The notes under the pieces: model-generated | What the model saw: only the letters and a program-made list of their open reading frames with translations | Told to the model about the DNA's origin: nothing | Database searches by the model: none | Made by a program: the position numbers and the translations under genes | Assembly: GCA_014338405.1 (NCBI GenBank) | Contig: JTDE01003012.1 | Coordinates: forward strand, 21,090-85,089 | DNA: 64,000 nt | Origin: Paragonimus skrjabini miyazakii | Taxonomy: Eukaryota; Platyhelminthes; Trematoda; Plagiorchiida; Troglotrematidae | Direction of reading: 5' to 3' | Shown here: piece after piece, positions 1-11,247 of the stretch | How the letters are laid out: each line of letters begins with the position of its first letter | How positions within the stretch are numbered: the stretch's first letter is position 1

Positions 1-3000
1 TGAAGCAACTCACAGTAATTTAAGAAAAAATTTTGTTAGCTTCATAGCGCTACCACACATCAATGTATGTTCGGTCTTCCTAGTTTCTCCGAGGGATTCT
101 CCGGTCCATTGTGAAAATGATCGCTGGAACAAATATACCCGGAAGTACGTTGAAACGGACAACAACCTCTGTTTGCCCTCAACTTTCAAAATTCAGTACA
201 CATCGCGTGAATGAAAAAAATACGATCAGCTTCATGGACTTTGACGAAAATTGTACTCGATTTACTTCTCGTACACTAAAGGTGTACCAACTGAGGAGTG
301 TGAAAGACGCATAAAATTGTGAAGGAAAATATTGTACGCGTATTACAAAATGTGCAATGAGAAACGTGGGGCCCCATGCCGATGGATGAAAAATTCGGAA
401 ATGTGGGTCAACTGGTAAGGATATACGAGCGACTCGCTGAGATCGACATTCCTAAATGTCGCAAGTACGTGATACGCCACATTCATGGAGTTATTTACCG
501 CCATACGATACGGTTGAGAGAATCTTCAGATCGCCAAATCTCCGCGGGTGTGCCATGAAGCAGTCCAAGATAAGTTAAGCTTGGTTAGTTACCAGACATC
601 ACAAATCTGTAGCTTCTCAATTAGCACACAATATTCGAGTCAAGGGTGTACCTAACTGGTTCTAGTGTCGCCGGATCCTTAGGACCAGTGCCCAAAATCG
701 CAAATAATTTACTTTTCCCAGTAATGTTGCATTTTATTTTATCCTGTTCTCGATACGAGGCGATCTCTTAGTCGGTTGCATTCTCTCTGCGAACCGTAAG
801 ACTTAACGGCGTGCAAAAGTTATGGAGGTGAAATGTCTATTCGGTAGTTTCGTGATCCAGCGTGATGTAATTCCTGCTTTTAAGTATAGAAATCTTTATC
901 TGTCGACAAAAGTGCACAGCAATTACGCCAAATCAAGTTCGCTAGTATGTCCTGTTTGCTTTCATAAGCCATTGTACTTCCTTTTGTTGTAAGTCGCGAC
1001 GATCCAGCTATTCTTGGTTGACCTGTTAGGCAGCAAACATCAATCAACACTTACTGGAGGTGTGAGGTTTCCGCAATCAGCTGGTTTCATTAGCCACATA
1101 CGGAGTGATAAACAATTGTTTCGACGTTGTTGAGCCATACCAGATTCACGCACGCCGTAGAGACGAACTAACGGCTCGTTAGTGTCAGAATAATATCAAA
1201 TCAGTAAGTCGCAGGATAGCTGCTTCCGACGTTCATTGTCCTTTTCTATTGTATATGAGCAGTTCAGTCTGATCTTTGTGCAAAAGTATCGGTTCTCATT
1301 GAACCCGAGCCTTACTTTATATCATGAAGCCTGTGCATCTGAAAAGAATTCCAAATATAGCTATGGAATTCCGAAATTCGCTTAGTGCACGGGTTGTAGA
1401 CCAATGGCTCAGACCATTTTGATCCCGTCGGTCCATTTATAATGATTATGTAGGAATCGATTCAGGGCTAGTTCTGATACCGGTGATTGAATTAGGTAGT
1501 GCTACATCGCCATGTGGTATGATCCATTTACTTAATACTGTAACCTGTGTAAGTTAAGGCAAAGCCTATACAAACGCATCACATCCACAAATGTGAGAGG
1601 TTGTGCCTCAGTTTTTCGGGGACGCTCAATATAAGAGTAATCATCAGAGAATTTCTGTTTGAGCGCGTTCGTTTCAGGTTCTCTATTGACCTGATTTGGT
1701 TCAGTGTCAGCGTTCGGGTTATCCTCAGTGGTTTACCTTACCCACGCGTCTTCGGTGCAGTGTCCGACTGTCAGTTTCAGCAGGCCAAAGCTTTCTGTTG
1801 ATAGTATTACACAGAGTAACTCCGGTAAATAGGAGTAACTCATTGCCTTGGTGATAAGTAACTTCTGCAGTTTTAACACATGCTAAAGTGGACTGTAGGA
1901 TTCTTCCTTCAAATGGTTTCATTGGACTTTCACAATTTATACTGTAGACAGCAGTACGCCTCTAAAGAGTAAAATTATTAACTGTTTTTGTCGAGTTTTT
2001 TAAACTGGTCGGTTTGATAACAGTAATAGAGCTGTTCGAAGTCTGAATATGGTTTTGGTCAACCCATTCGACTTTGGATGTTGACTACTGAACAAATGAC
2101 GCCACCCGATTTGAGCCAACCAGTCACGTGGTTTTTTATTAGCAACATAGGTGCCATTATCAGCAACAGATGCTAACGGTACACCTCGAATAAATGATTT
2201 TCTTAACGCTTACAACATAAATTTTGCATTACATGCTTTTGTAGGATACACTTCCGGTCATCTGAAATGTGAGTGACTAATTACCATTGTGCAATGTCGT
2301 ATTGGAAACAGTCCACGTGAAGTATTTGACCTATTTTATTTGACCCTGGTCAAGGGTTGTACTGTAAACGTTTAAACTTCAGTTTATCACAGCACTGCAG
2401 CTTTAAGTTGTGCAATTAATAGTCGAATTTATTTCTCGTCACCAACAAGCAAATCGAGTCACAAACTCTATTTTCTTTGACCTCATGTGTAAGGAATACA
2501 AAATCTGTCTCCTAAAAGTGAAAGTTGTAACGATTCTGTCAGATGTAACAAATCCATCTCGCCTTGTGTACAATGCAGAAAATCTCCGTTGGATACATGT
2601 ACACCGTCCACTTTAAAGTGCCGTTAAGACAGGTGCACAAAAACTTATCTCATGAATTAACATGGATCAAGATTTACGCGATGGTTAAACAGGCAAGCAG
2701 TTCTAGTCACCGAACTCCTTAGGTATAGAATGACATGATAAGTGATCAATATGACGAACCTATTTAGTTTTTCGGTTTACAGACATAATTATAAGCAGAT
2801 AGCGCAACACTTAGGTCTTGAACGATCGTTGTGGACAATTTAGCCAGTGATTTCGGAAGATGGTACATGAACTTCGACGCCACGTGATCAGCAGTAGTAG
2901 TAAATTTTGACCGCAGAAGTTATTTGTGCAGCTGAACCACTTCCTTATGGTGACGACTGAGCAGTCTCAGTGTCAACCTTGACTGACTAAGTGTTCAGCA

Positions 3001-3085
3001 ACTCCAGATAAGGCCAACCACTCTAACTGATTTTAATGTACATGTTACTTTCGATCAAGAAAATGAAAATACCGCCAGCACCTCC
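1..3085. other. No gene recognised
   Basis: Only short open frames (under 70 codons) occur here, and none reads like a known protein or transposon domain on either strand. The 5' end of the R2-like element that becomes recognisable at 3.09 kb may reach into the last few hundred bases, but no boundary can be seen. Confidence 0.5.
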
Positions 3086-3361
3086 GTGCCAACATGTACC
3101 AGTACACAGGATAGGCGAACGGAACACATCTGTTCAGAATGTGGTCAGTTATGGAACCCAGACACTGGTTTGTCCGCGCATGTTTGTGTGCACCGATGCA
3201 GAGATGATGCAGAACAGGGAGTAGGTTTTCACCCTCCAATCTTTGGCTGTAACCGCAGCTCTCTGACTAAAATTGGTCTCAGTCTACGCAGGAGACATGT
3301 GCATCCCGTCGAACGCAACCCCGAAAAGTTCAGGTGCATGAAAGTCGCCGAGTCAAATTAG
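3086..3361 (+). pseudogene. R2-like ORF N-terminus with zinc fingers
   Basis: A 91-codon open stretch carries a clear C2H2 finger near residues 16-37 (C-x2-C, then TGLSAHVCVH). A second, damaged finger follows near residues 54-83, with the phrase TKIGLSLRRRHVHPVERN. The LS-x-H-x-RHxHPxExN pattern is typical of the DNA-binding N-terminus of R2-type LINE proteins, which recognise the target site. In the second finger the second cysteine and the first histidine are gone. The frame stops at 3361, and I can follow no further coding before the Gypsy insertion at 3933. The ATG at 3086 is simply the first in frame; the real protein probably began upstream. Confidence 0.6.
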
Positions 3362-3928
3362 TTTCAGCAAGAGCCGGCTTCTTTTGTTAGACCTGACGAT
3401 GAGCTGGTCCCGTCGTGCTCCACTCCACGCGAACTCCATCGCCGGCTCCCGTCGTATTTCCCTGGTCATACTGTGGAGAGCATCGGGACTCATCTATATG
3501 CGATGAATTGGTAGAAAAATATTGCCAATCCAACCACCACCTCAGGCAAACAAAGTCAGGTGTTGGGTCCCAAGCTACTGAGCACTCCGAGTGGTTGTTT
3601 GGTCCAAACAGCATTAACCCAACTGGAGTCCAAAAGCGAAGCTTTTTTACACAGCAGTGAATTGCTAACAGCTGCCCGCTGTTTTTGCACAAGCATTTTT
3701 ACAATGGTACGAGCAAGTTCACTGCTAAACATGCACGCCTCACAAGCTTTTCCGTATACCTGACGACTGGTCGCTAGGCGGCGTGCTAGTATTGCTGCGG
3801 AAACTATACGACTAAGAAACAGATACAGAGAGCTAACTACACTGCGATTCAGACCTTGTATTACCAACGCAAGAAAAATGCTTCTTTTGTAGTCTTCTCT
3901 GGGAACTGGAGAACTGCCCACAAGACAA

Positions 3929-3932
3929 ACCG
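3929..3932. repeat. Target-site duplication ACCG (left)
   Basis: ACCG lies directly outside the left LTR of the CsRn1-like Gypsy and recurs directly outside the right LTR at 13111-13114. A 4-bp duplication is usual for Ty3/Gypsy integration and supports the LTR boundaries. Confidence 0.75.
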
Positions 3933-4230
3933 TGTAGGATCGAGCGAACCGAAGACAACCGGTCGCGAATAATACAGCGAGTAGACAAATAGTATATTGT
4001 TGTACTGCGAGGTCAACGCGAGAGCAAACAGATACAAATACGAAACGATAACAGAGCGAAGCGACAAGCGTGCACGCGGCGGGGTCGTACGTTCGAGTGC
4101 GCGGGGTAGTTGTCGGTATCTCTACTCGTTCAAACAAATGTTTGAGTACATACAAAGGTTGGAACCAAAAAGAGTACAAATGGCACTCGTAACTCTAACA
4201 TAGTTGACAATAACGAATAGGGTCGCTACG
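3933..4230 (-). repeat. 3' LTR of Gypsy A
   Basis: This 298-bp sequence is repeated directly at 12813-13110. On the plus strand both copies begin TGTAGGATCG; the right copy ends CTACA and this one CTACG. I count four differences between the copies, near the start, at about 4079, and at the last positions. Confidence 0.9.
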
Positions 4231-4777
4231 AAGCTCCCCCTTAGAAGGCAACCAGTGTTGACTTTGAAAATGTTGCAATATTTCTGTTAGCCGGGACCGT
4301 CGACACGAGTGTGCATGGTCCAATTTACTCTTGCCACACAGCTCGCGTCTACAGCCAGTGAAAGAAGGAGGGAGAGCATTTGGAAGTGGTTTGGGAAGTT
4401 AATGACCATAGGCAAGCAGGGGAATTGGGCATCGGTCAGCTGTAGTCGACCTAGTAGGGTCGAAGCCATGTTCGCGTCCGTCGTAGATGGTCCTTGCAGA
4501 ATTTCTAATTTTCTAGCGTCCTCTCGCGGTGCGCGGCTCGGGGGTCTCGGTTAACTCCCAGTACCTAGAATATACAGTATTTATTAATGGAAAACGATAA
4601 TTTCCCCAGGTTTCTGCGACTACTGTGTCCAAAAGAATGCGTTTTTTATACATTGTTTCAAGACAAAAGGAAATCTTGCTGGCAGCGTTCGCTGTTGGTT
4701 AAGTCATCCAAAATCAACTCGGTGAGAACATGCAACAATAAAAACTAGACACGACGGACGTCCACATAGTCTAGAAA
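4231..4777 (-). other. 3' untranslated region and polypurine tract of Gypsy A
   Basis: The stretch lies between the pol C-terminus and the 3' LTR. On the minus strand a purine run (TCTAAGGGGGAG) ends a few bases before the LTR and is the likely plus-strand primer. The same tract occurs at the 3' end of Gypsy C near 38331. No other coding is recognised. Confidence 0.6.
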
Positions 4778-5972
4778 TCACACCGGCCTCCGCAACTCTC
4801 GACCACGTCTGTTCTGAATACTTGACTCCGTCGAGGCAGGCGTAGTCGTAACCGAAACCGGGTCTGTACCAACGTTAGGCAATGCACTAGCTATTGAGGA
4901 TGTTGTTGGTCGCGAACCAATGTTCACATCATGTACTTCTAAAAACGCTGGCTTTACTCTATCGATAGATGTAACTTTACGTTTACCCTTGCGTTCCAAC
5001 ACGAAAGTCTTATCATAGCACGTGAGTGCGTGGAATGGACCTGTATAGGGCGGGTGTAAAGGTCGTCGGGGAGTAACCGCACGCACCAAAACGTGAGATC
5101 AAGTTGACGGACGTGGATCTACGCGCGTTGGCGTCGTCTGTTCCTTTGGCGGGGTTGGTAGGAGTCGTCTCATGTGCTGGGCCAACCGCTCGCCGTAATC
5201 CTCGAAGGTGATGGGTCCCGTTGCGCGTGGGGCAATAACCTCTCCGGGTAAACGTAAGGAGCACTCATAGACTAACTGGGAGGTGTTGGTATGCAGGTCG
5301 GCCTTCAGCGTGTTTCGGATACCTAACGACTTATGGCAGAACCTCGTGCCACGAAGTGTTGTTGCTAGCGGATAACGAACTTTTCAATTGCCGATGAAAA
5401 CGTTCAACTAACCCGTTGGCTGCCGGATGGTAGGCTGTTGTGCTAATTCGACTACAACCTAGTGTGTTGAGAAGTGACATGAAGGCTAAATTAAAATGTG
5501 ACCCGCGATCGGTAGTCACTACGGCGGGACAACCCAACGTTCCAGGAATGTTCGTGCGACGGTTTCCGATAAGCAATTCGTAATGGGTATAGTTTCCGGC
5601 CAATGTATAAATCTATCTACACATGTCAAGATATATGTACACCCATTTGAGGGTGGCAAAGGTCCGACTAGGTCAACATGCACATGATAGAAACGCTCAT
5701 CAGAGGGCTGCAAAACCCCCTACTGCGATACTTGTGTGACGATGAATTTTAGACCGTTGGCATTGTATACACGCTTTGGCCCATGTGCGGACGTCGCAAA
5801 TGACATTGCGCCAGACGAAGCGCTCGGTGATCATTTTTACTGTTGAATGTATGCCTGGGTGAGAAATGTTGTGCAACGTGTCAAAAACTCGGCGGCGGAA
5901 ATCTAGTGGTATAACCGGGCGAGGGATGCCTTGTGAAGTGTCACAAATATTCATCCCTTTGGATGAATTCAC
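4778..5972 (-). pseudogene. Gypsy A integrase (broken)
   Basis: Read on the minus strand from 5972 down, the parts of a CsRn1-type integrase appear in overlapping frames. First comes the HHCC zinc domain (LHNISHPG, then CIQCQRSK) at 5700-5972. The catalytic core follows at 5519-5713 (HVHVDLVGPLPPSNG, CVDRFIHWPE) and 5331-5603 (TTDRGSHF, then AANGLVERFHRQL). The C-terminal domain is at 4778-5089 (RRPLHPPYTGPFHAL, VTSIDRVKPAFLE). The D, D and E residues are all present, but at least three frame changes separate the parts, so no functional enzyme could be made. Confidence 0.87.
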
Positions 5973-6159
5973 GGGAACGTTCTCTAGCTCAAAGGAACTG
6001 GACCGACGAAGTTGTTCTATCTCCGGAGCGTTGTCCTGTGCAGCTGCGATTTCGGCCAGATCGATTGAGCTGTCTGCCGTGCTCCTTGTAGCATTGGTGC
6101 GCGAGGGAGTATCGGCGACTGGGTTCGCAACACCTGAAATGTGACGGATGTCGGTCGTG

Positions 6160-7269
6160 AACTGAGCGGTATAATCCAGGTGTCGGGTGTCTCTGGGGGG
6201 AGTACTTGTCTGTTGTCGAATGCAGGGCGTACGTTAGCGGATTATGGTGCGTGAAGACGATGAAGTCCCTACCTTCAAAGATATGTCGAAAATGGCGGAT
6301 GCCGAGATATACCGCTAACAGCCCCTTTCCGAAAGCACTATATCACGACTCAGTTGGTTGCAAACGTCTAGAGAAAAAAACTAACGGGCACCAGTCGTCA
6401 CCGAGTTACTGTTGCAGGGCTGGTCCTACAGCCACGTCTGATGCATCCACAGTTAGCGCTAAAGAGGCGGACGGGTGGTTGTGTGACAACGACGTTATAT
6501 TGGCGTTGGCTGTTTTTAAATTAACGAAGGCCTTTTTGCGGCTGTTGTAAACAAAAATGAGTGAACCTTGCCATTGAACAGGTCGGTGAGCGGTCGCATT
6601 AAGTGTGCACAATTAGGAATGAAACGACGATAGAAATTTATCGGACCATCAAAGCGGCGAAGTTGCTTGAATGATGTGGGCTCCAGGTAGTCCACTGTTT
6701 CTAGCACTCTGTCGCAGAGAGGTTCGATCCCGCTAGTGGATATACTGTGACCCAGGAGGGTTACGCTAGGCATCCCAAACGAGCACTTAGCTAGGTGAAT
6801 AGTCACTTCATGATTCGACAAACGGGCGAATAACAAACGTAATTGCGCACAATGTTCCTCCTGTGAGGAGCTGGCGACCAAGATGTCATCCAAGTACGGA
6901 TAGACATCGTCCAGTCCACGACATACTTCGTGAATAAAACGTTGGGAAATATGGGAAGCGTCGCTCAGACCAAACGGCATACGTAAACGTTCGAAAAGTC
7001 CGAACGGTGTTATGACCACTGTCTTCGGGAGCTACAGGGATCTGGTTGTACGCACGCACTAGGTCTATTTTTGTAAATATGTACGTTCCTGATAGGTTTG
7101 CTGTCAAGTCTTGAATATGCGGAATTGGGTGCCTATCAAGAGTGGTCGTGTTGCTCAATGCTCGATAGTCACCACATGGGCGCCAGTCGTTGTCAGTCTC
7201 TTTCGGCACCATGCGCAACGGCGAAGCCCAAGGACTATTAAACGGACGGATAATGCCGAGTTGAAGCAT
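6160..7269 (-). pseudogene. Gypsy A reverse transcriptase and RNase H (broken)
   Basis: The minus strand encodes the RT fingers and palm (6886-7269: LGIIRPFNSPWASPLRMVP, FTKIDLVRAYNQIPV). The catalytic YLDD box and thumb follow in another frame (6516-7019: PYLDDILVAS, LLGHSISTSGIEPL, INFYRRFIPN). The RNase H start is at 6406-6612 (LTVDASDVAVGPALQQ). The YLDD aspartates are intact. The overlap of about 130 bases between the first two frames marks a frameshift near 7019, and another lies before RNase H. RNase H is traceable only weakly below 6406. Confidence 0.87.
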
Positions 7270-7310
7270 ATGCTAAAATTCGGCTCGGGCAATTTTGAGC
7301 TTATCGGGAG

Positions 7311-7802
7311 TTAAGCGGCGTGGACGACTTCGAACTGGCGGTCTCCGTGTGACAGTGCGACGTCGGTCGTCATGGCCTGTAGTTCATCAGCGGGGCGGAC
7401 CAGTTGAGGGAATTCGGATAACAGTTTCCCATAGGGCTCGCCAAATACGGAATTAGCTAGCATTGGACTGATCACAGCCGTATACGACGGCTTACCCCAA
7501 ACATTGAGTATTGTCGAAGTGTCAACCAAGCGCGATCGACATATGTCGACCAGCAAGTCTAAACGTTAGAAGAAATCGATCCCAATAATAGGGGAAGGTA
7601 TATCAGCCACCGAGAAAACCCGGCGAAAATCGCATCGAATACCAAAGTTTAGACTCAACAGTCGACGGCCGAAGGTTCTAATGGGTGTACCGTTTGCTGC
7701 TCGGAGTGCAGTGTCAGATTCTGATCGTGCATCCGTTACCAAATGCGAGATGACACTAACATCAGCTCCTGTATCGATTAGGCAGTACCTCTTAGAGGCC
7801 AA
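7311..7802 (-). pseudogene. Gypsy A aspartic protease and linker
   Basis: The 78-codon frame at 7566-7802 is a retroviral-type protease: the active-site DTGADVSVI lies near its N-terminus and the flap and end motif IIGIDFF at its C-terminus. A second frame (7311-7556) carries the linker towards RT. Catalytic Asp-Thr-Gly is intact, but a stop and frame change at about 7560 separate protease from linker. It lies directly downstream of the Gag Cys box, as expected for a single gag-pol. Confidence 0.8.
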
Positions 7803-7877
7803 ATCTCTTAGAAATAAGAGGCGATTGTTGTTTAACTGGCCTGTGATTGTCGTCGCTAAAACATGCCGGCCTGCCAG

Positions 7878-8268
7878 TTTAAACGTTTGCTACCACGACG
7901 GCTACATGGTGATCGGCATCGTTTAGCGTTATCACCATACGTCTCACGGTACCAACAAAGATCTGTAGTTTTTACTTCGGGCGGTGATCGACCACGCCTC
8001 GGAGGAATTTTTGATGGTGATCTAGTACGCTGAATGCTGGCACGAAGATCCGCCAGCTCACGTCTCAGCTGAGCTATCTCGGCGTTTGGTTCCGCAGAAT
8101 TGCGTTCGTAACATTCAAGTGCTTGCGCAGCACTGCTATTTCGGCGTCCTTTTCGGTTAACGAAATATCCGCAGGACTGTTGGAGGTAACCACTCGCCCC
8201 ACTAATGGTGACGGCGTCGTGCCTCGAAAACGTTCATGTACTGCGTCGGCAGAAACCGCCAGATCAAC
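7878..8268 (-). pseudogene. Gypsy A gag, 3' half with Cys box
   Basis: The minus strand encodes the end of a CsRn1-type Gag: a helical stretch (VDLAVSADAVHERF) begins right where the nested LTR of Gypsy B ends. It is followed by a basic linker and an 18-residue Cys box at 7904-7957. In CsRn1 elements this box has the pattern C-x2-H-x9-C-x3-C; here the histidine is arginine (CWYRETYGDNAKRC, then RSPC). The rest of gag lies beyond the nested element at 12209-12670. Confidence 0.72.
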
Positions 8269-8420
8269 TGTAGAACAAGTCAGGTTCAGAGCAAGATGTG
8301 TATTCACTATACCACACACAACTCATCTAGTCTGTTATGGATACTATGTATATAGGTCAATGTCGAACAATCTGATTGACCAATGCAGATATGGCGTACA
8401 CGATTGGCTGCACTCCACCA
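8269..8420 (-). repeat. 3' LTR of Gypsy B
   Basis: This 152-bp direct repeat of 12054-12208 starts TGTAGAACAAG and ends CTCCACCA on the plus strand. On the minus strand it follows the purine tract at 8421-8440. Confidence 0.85.
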
Positions 8421-8423
8421 CAT

Positions 8424-9500
8424 CCTTCCCTTTTTAAAGGATCTTCGGTTTCGTAGAACGAACTCGTTCTCTTCAGTAGAACTGGATTCAGCTGCTCCGG
8501 AACTTGCGTTCGTAGTTTCCTGCTCCCGTAGGTGCACTGTGCTTCTCCTTAATGTTCCTTGATTTGTACGTACCACATAAGAACGCTTGCCGTCTCGTCC
8601 TTCCACAATCCCTGGGGCCCATCTGTCAGAGCCCATGCCGAACGGCCGAATCCAAACGGTATCTCCTTCGTCCAATCTTGGCAGCTCATGAGACCCTTTG
8701 TTATACACTTGTCTTTCTCGTTCCATTCGTTGTTTCAAGCGTTTACTTACGGTGTCCCACGTGATAGTTTGTAGGGCTAGACGGTCTTCAACAAGTGGCA
8801 TTCGAGTTCTCGTTCTTCTTCCCATGAGCCGTTGAGCCGGACTCAAATCTATATCTGCTGACGGGGTGTTTTTGTGTTATAGCATTGTCAGATAGGCGTT
8901 TTCTTTGGCTGCTAAGCATTTCTTCATTATTTTCTTTGCCTCCTTCACAGCAGATTCCGCTTTACCATTATACTGGCTGTGGTGTGGACTGGAGACTTCG
9001 TGTTTAAACCGCCATTTTCCGGCAAACTCTGCAAACTGTTGTGCTGAAAACTGTGGACCACCATCTGATCTCACACACCCTGGAATGCCATATCTTGCGA
9101 ATTGGGCTTTCAATCTGCCGATTATCTCCTCGGCTGATGTAGCAATTAACTTCTCAATTTCATAAAAGTCGCTAAAATAGTCCACCAAAAGTAGATATGA
9201 CTTGTCTGCATGCGAGAATAGATCAACCGCCACATGTTGCCAAGGTCGCTTGGGGACTGAGCGGCATACCATAGGTTCTTTTGGCTGTCGAGTCCCGTAC
9301 TGCTTGCAGACCATACAGGTTGAAGCAAAGTCCTTGTTATGACTAGTCATGCCTGGCCAGTATACGGTATCCTTAGCTCGTCTCGAACAACTACGCACAC
9401 CGAGGTGCGAACGGTGTATTTCTTGCATAGTGAGTTTTCTGGCAGCTCGGGGAATAACCAAACGTTCTCCACGGAACACAAGACCGTTTTCTGTGGTCAA
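8424..9500 (-). pseudogene. Gypsy B integrase
   Basis: Read on the minus strand, 8877-9500 carries the zinc domain (HRSHLG, then CMVCKQYG) and the catalytic core: first Asp in HVAVDLFSHADKSY, second in VRSDGGPQF, Glu in YNGKAESAVKEAKK. The frame at 8424-8846 continues with a K02A2.6-like C-terminal region (SPAQRLMGRRTRTRMP, then DEGDTVWIRPF) and runs on as far as the LTR. All three catalytic residues are kept. The two frames are separated by a break near 8860. Confidence 0.87.
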
Positions 9501-10882
9501 CTCATCATGGACCTTGAAATAAGGCGAATGATGTCACTCACTTGTCGTGCATTGTCGGGCCAGCCGTTTCTGATTTGCTCTTCGAGTTTCTCCATCTCTT
9601 CGTCATCGGCAAACGTCTGTCTTATTCGTGGTAACCGCAAGTCTGATTCCGTGAGCGTTAGGTGTACTTGTTCATATTCGATGCAGTTGTCTTCTTCCGT
9701 TGCCAGTGGGGCTCGCGATAGTGTATCCGCCAGTACCATGTTCTTGCCAGGAGTGTATCCGATCTCGAAATTGTACTTCTGTAGGCGTATCAACATTGCT
9801 TGCAAACGGCGTGGCGCCTTGTTCAGAGGCTTTTTTACGATAATTGTCAACGGTTTATGGTCGGTTTGGACGATAGTTTTTCTCCCAAATGTGTAATCGT
9901 TGGATTTTTCCATAGTAAATACCACTGTCAGCAGTNNNNNNNNNNNNNNNNNNNNNNNNNNNNNNNNNNNNNNNNNNNNNNNNNNNNNNNNNNNNNNNNN
10001 NNNNNNNNNNNNNNNNNNNNNNNNNNNNNNNNNNNNNNNNNNNNNNNNNNNNNNNNNNNNNNNNNNNNNNNNNNNNNNNNNNNNNNNNNNNNNNNNNNNN
10101 NNNNNNNNNNNNNNNNNNNNNNNNNNNNNNNNNNNNNNNNNNNNNNNNNNNNNNNNNNNNNNNNNNNNNNNNNNNNNNNNNNNNNNNATTTTTGCTGAAT
10201 CAGGCTTGATTCCTTCTCTGGATAAAACGTGCCCATGGAAAGTAACCTCGTTGGTGCAATATTCAATTTTCTCTTCTTTGAGCTTGATGCTGACCCGTTG
10301 GCATCTGGCAAGAAAGAGTTCTATGTTTTTGTCGTGTTCGACTTTGGCACGACCGTGGATCAAAACATCGTAAGCTATGCACTTGACACCAGGTAGGTTC
10401 TCGATTGCTTGGTTTAGTCGTTTTTGGCATATTTCGCTGGAGACTTTCAATCCGAACGGTAGACGAAGCCAACGGAAACGACCCAAAGGTGTCCCGAATG
10501 TCGTTAACAAACTGGACTGTTCGTCCAGTTTTACATGTCAGAAAGCGGAGGATAAATCCACCTTGGTGAAAAAACATGCTGCGGTTAGCTGAGGAAGGAT
10601 GTCTTCCAATAAGGGAAGTCGAAAATACTCCCTTCTTAATGCTGCATTTAATGGTTTCGGGTCGATGCAAATTCTCAATTCGCCGGATTTCTTGCTGGCT
10701 ATAGCGACCTGACTAACCCAGTCGGTTGGCTCGTCTACTTGCTGTATTACTCTTAGATCTGTCAACCGTGTGAGTTCCTTTTCAAATGTCTCTTTTACAG
10801 TTAGTGGCAAACGACGAATGGGTAGCACGACTGGTCTCGCATCCGAATCGATGCTCAATTCCCAGAGTACCATCAAAAACAC
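9497..10882 (-). pseudogene. Gypsy B reverse transcriptase and RNase H
   Basis: RT motifs run on the minus strand from 10882 (VIQQVDEPTDWVSQVAIASK, LRICIDPKPLNAAL, FFTKVDLSSAF). They continue in another frame from 10510 (FRWLRLPFGLKVSSEI). The usual A-D-D catalytic box reads IAYDVLIHG, so the first aspartate is tyrosine. After the N gap (9936-10187) the RNase H part follows (QTDHKPLT, YTPGKNMVLADTLSRAP). A frameshift near 10530 separates the two RT halves. The frame stays open across the gap, whose length is a multiple of three. Confidence 0.85.
9936..10187. other. Assembly gap (252 N)
   Basis: The run of N lies within the RT thumb / RNase H junction of Gypsy B. Sequence on both sides reads in the same minus-strand frame, so the gap size appears realistic. 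Confidence 0.95.
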
Positions 10883-10889
10883 TGGAATA

Positions 10890-11247
10890 TTTTAGACACA
10901 TGTTGGTCAATGGCGAGACTACGTTGTGTACACAGTTAAATGTTACCAATTCCAGCGCTTCGATTGCTTCAACTCTGAGAAGGGGTGGAAAATCTTCTTT
11001 GACCACAAACAAAATTTGTTCGATACGTTTGTCATTAATTGAGTTGCGTAGGATTGCCGTAAACTTCCCCGTGGGCCTCACCGTTGTTCCATTCCACATT
11101 CGGAGCAAAAGGTTCGTTTGGGACGCAGGACCGAGGGAGGAGGTTGACGCCTGCACCTGAGTCCACCTGGAAGTTTATTGTTATTCTATTCAACTCAATT
11201 TCGCAGATCGTATACCTTGGTGGGGTTCGTTCACTCCAACCGCACAC
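10890..11247 (-). pseudogene. Gypsy B protease region
   Basis: The minus-strand frame at 11035-11247 holds an aspartic protease active site (FQVDSGAGVNLLP). The sequence continues in a second frame (to about 10890), where ALELVTFNCVHNV and a YSSVFDGTLG segment lead into RT, as in Mag-like pol proteins. Catalytic Asp-Ser-Gly is intact, but a frameshift near 11150 breaks the polyprotein. Confidence 0.7.

Noticed and set aside
3556..4179. 207-codon open frame on the minus strand
   Set aside because: It crosses the LTR boundary and target duplication of Gypsy A at 3933, so it cannot be an old gene; no domain is recognisable.
9339..9896. 185-codon open frame on the plus strand
   Set aside because: It is a shadow of the Gypsy B RNase H and integrase on the minus strand.
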